A DNA stretch of 37,759 nucleotides from assembly GCA_016929015.1 (NCBI GenBank), contig JAFGJQ010000481.1:1-37759 (forward strand), given 5' to 3'. Source of the stretch: Phycisphaerae bacterium. GTDB lineage: Bacteria; Planctomycetota; Phycisphaerae; UBA1845. Positions 36,335-37,759 of the stretch are shown here, piece after piece (position 1 is the stretch's first letter; every line of letters starts with the position of its first letter). A program made the translations under genes and the position numbers. The notes under the pieces are model-generated. The model ran no database searches, was not told the origin of the DNA, and was given only the letters and a program-made list of their open reading frames with translations.

Positions 36335-37003
36335 CTACCAGCGCCGACGAAGCAGTCCCAGACCGCCCAGCCCGAGCAGCGCCAGCGAGGCCGGCTCCGG
36401 GACAATCCCGAAGCTGATCTCCAGGCTTTCGAACTGAACGTTGATCTCGGCGCCTCCCGTTGCGCCGGCAAACGCGCCGATAACGCACGACAAGTCCACG
36501 TGAACCTGGTTCTCCGGCGTGGGGAACTCATCCTCCACGCTCACTCCGGCATCCCCGCTCCAGTCGCCGTTGCCCATGTAGATCGGGAACGCCGGCGTCG
36601 TGCTCAGCACACCGCTCCAGGTGCGCTCCATACCGACGTTCTCCTTCAGGGTGATGCCCGAACCAAGAGTCACGTATGACCCATCACCGACGAGGTTGTA
36701 GCTGCCATTCGCCGTCACCGTCATCGAACTGAAAAAGAGCCCCGGCTTGACGGTCACGTCGAAGGACGTGGTGTCCTGCTGGCTTTCGGACCCACCGTTG
36801 CTGGCTTCGGCCAGGAAGGTGGCTCCGTCAAACAGGAACGTGTTGCCAGAAACGTATGGGCTGCCAAACAGCCCGTTTGCGTCCGTGCCGTTTGCATAGT
36901 CGAAGTACTCCGTACTCCCCGTGGGGTAGTCCCACACACCGCCCAGCGCGGACGGCACGCACACCATCAGCCCAATCAACAAAGTGCCCGCAATACTCTT
37001 CAT
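36335..37003 (-). CDS. PEP-CTERM sorting-domain protein (paralogue 2)
   Basis: The 222-residue protein has a signal peptide (MKSIAGTLLIGLMVCVPSALG) and ends in the PEP-CTERM signal: VPEPAS, a hydrophobic helix LALLGLGGLGLL, then RRRW. Such proteins are exported and processed by exosortase (family knowledge), usually ending in the outer envelope or extracellular matrix. The body is Gly/Ser/Thr-rich and likely beta-sandwich, without Cys except one pair-less residue near the middle. It contains LFGSPYVSGNTFLFDGATFLA, closely matching a motif of the next gene. ATG 37003 has AGGAGAGG upstream; the open frame to 37075 has a poor leader. No exosortase gene is in the window. Confidence 0.88.
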   Translation of the reverse strand: MKSIAGTLLIGLMVCVPSALGGVWDYPTGSTEYFDYANGTDANGLFGSPYVSGNTFLFDGATFLAEASNGGSESQQDTTSFDVTVKPGLFFSSMTVTANGSYNLVGDGSYVTLGSGITLKENVGMERTWSGVLSTTPAFPIYMGNGDWSGDAGVSVEDEFPTPENQVHVDLSCVIGAFAGATGGAEINVQFESLEISFGIVPEPASLALLGLGGLGLLRRRW

Positions 37004-37043
37004 GTTCCAATTCCTCTCCTTGCGCTGTGAACGGCCGGCGGAC

Positions 37044-37745
37044 TTAGCGACGCCGCCGGATCGCCAGAGAACCAATACCCACCATCAAGAGAGCCACTGT
37101 TGCCGGTTCAGGGACAATGATCTGCATGCCCTGCTTCTCGATAAACGAACCCGACGGCGCCTCACCATCCACCTGGATCGAGTTCGACACCTTGAGCCGG
37201 AAATACTGCCACGGCTGGTCTGCGTTGGGGGGAACGGTCACCCCCGCGTTCAGCGTGTAGCTCGCCTCCCACGTACCGTCCCCATGGAACGTCGGGGCAA
37301 TGTCGATTACACCCGTGCCTCCCGCAGGCTCCGGCAGATAGCGAGTCACGGAGAAATCCAATTTGAACCCGAAGTCCGTCGCCGGATCGCTGATGCCCTG
37401 CGACCATGTCCCCCATTCTCTCACCGTGATGAACTCGATCGCCGGGGCCCCACCCGGAACGGAATTCGCAACATTCAACCTTACTGACGCAATGTCCGAC
37501 TTGGTCGCGCTGACCCCGCCGCCACCGGCCGCCAGAAAGTCCACCGGGCTGGAAAACAAAAACCCGGAATCGCTGACCACCGGCGACCCGAATCGGTCCG
37601 CCGTATTACTCCCGTCAGACCAGCCGAACGCCGCATTGGCGCCCGAGGCGTTCGACCACGCACCGGCCCACGCCGGCGCCGCCGCCACGCACACCAGACC
37701 AATGACCACCGCCACCGCCATCGAGTATCGAGAGCCGTGAATCAT
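37044..37745 (-). CDS. PEP-CTERM sorting-domain protein (paralogue 1)
   Basis: The 233-residue protein has a signal peptide (MIHGSRYSMAVAVVIGLVCV, cut near AWA) and a C-terminal PEP-CTERM signal (VPEPATVALLMVGIGSLAI then RRRR). The body holds RFGSPVVSDSGFLFSSPVDFLA, which aligns with a motif of the downstream gene, so the two are tandem paralogues. It lies 40 bp upstream of the other, and both are probably on one transcript. ATG 37745 has AGGAG just upstream, at the very edge of the window; Met9 is a possible later start. The sorted product's role is unknown; matrix or envelope is inferred from the family. Confidence 0.88.
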   Translation of the reverse strand: MIHGSRYSMAVAVVIGLVCVAAAPAWAGAWSNASGANAAFGWSDGSNTADRFGSPVVSDSGFLFSSPVDFLAAGGGGVSATKSDIASVRLNVANSVPGGAPAIEFITVREWGTWSQGISDPATDFGFKLDFSVTRYLPEPAGGTGVIDIAPTFHGDGTWEASYTLNAGVTVPPNADQPWQYFRLKVSNSIQVDGEAPSGSFIEKQGMQIIVPEPATVALLMVGIGSLAIRRRR

Positions 37746-37759
37746 TCCCCACTCCTCTC

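Overview
This GC-rich window looks like a chromosomal segment from a planctomycete, probably of the Phycisphaerae type. The clues are two PEP-CTERM proteins, dockerin/EF-hand tails on secreted proteins, a TIGR03790-like protein, a sigma factor paired with a membrane protein carrying a cytoplasmic RIGRALPLPP-type segment, a kinase with many PAS domains, and mostly housekeeping genes in short operons. I see no rRNA or tRNA gene, CRISPR array, transposase, integrase or phage gene. The taxonomic call is inference from gene content, not from a marker gene.

Left part (1-5827, minus strand): a probable operon runs purH (last steps of IMP synthesis), a PduO-type cobalamin adenosyltransferase, a large O-antigen ligase/polymerase-like membrane protein with a helical-repeat C-terminal half, and a lipoprotein cut by the window edge. 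Centre-left (6245-14714, mostly plus): a coiled-coil lipoprotein with a very good terminator, a three-helix membrane protein, ligA with a cation diffusion facilitator, and a sigma factor/membrane regulator pair. One convergent minus-strand gene encodes a GH18-like protein. Centre (14802-22547, minus): a single gene for a roughly 2,580-residue hybrid histidine kinase with 14 PAS domains, one GAF, one PocR-type domain, a kinase core and a C-terminal receiver. It converges on the sigma/membrane pair across a long perfect hairpin.

Right part (23139-37745, all minus): a GT9 glycosyltransferase and mnmA, a Spy-like periplasmic protein, an OmpA/Pal-type lipoprotein, a LapA-like membrane protein, a prepilin peptidase with a very large insertion, ispH, plsC, and then a secreted block. 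That block holds an M4 metallopeptidase with dockerin, a TIGR03790-like protein with four EF-hand loops, and two tandem paralogous PEP-CTERM proteins.

The common theme is envelope and surface biology: lipid and glycan building (ispH, plsC, GT9, O-antigen ligase), envelope structure (OmpA, Spy-like, lipoproteins), pilin or pseudopilin processing, and exported calcium-binding or sorted proteins. Core genes (purH, ligA, mnmA) lie between them. Several sigma70-like promoters can be read by eye: mnmA and ispH with 17-bp spacers, and ligA and plsC with -10 boxes so close to the ATG that leaderless mRNAs are likely. The most unusual items are the giant sensor kinase, the prepilin peptidase whose two catalytic aspartates are about 300 residues apart, a possible dual start in the sigma-linked membrane protein, and the leaderless candidates.
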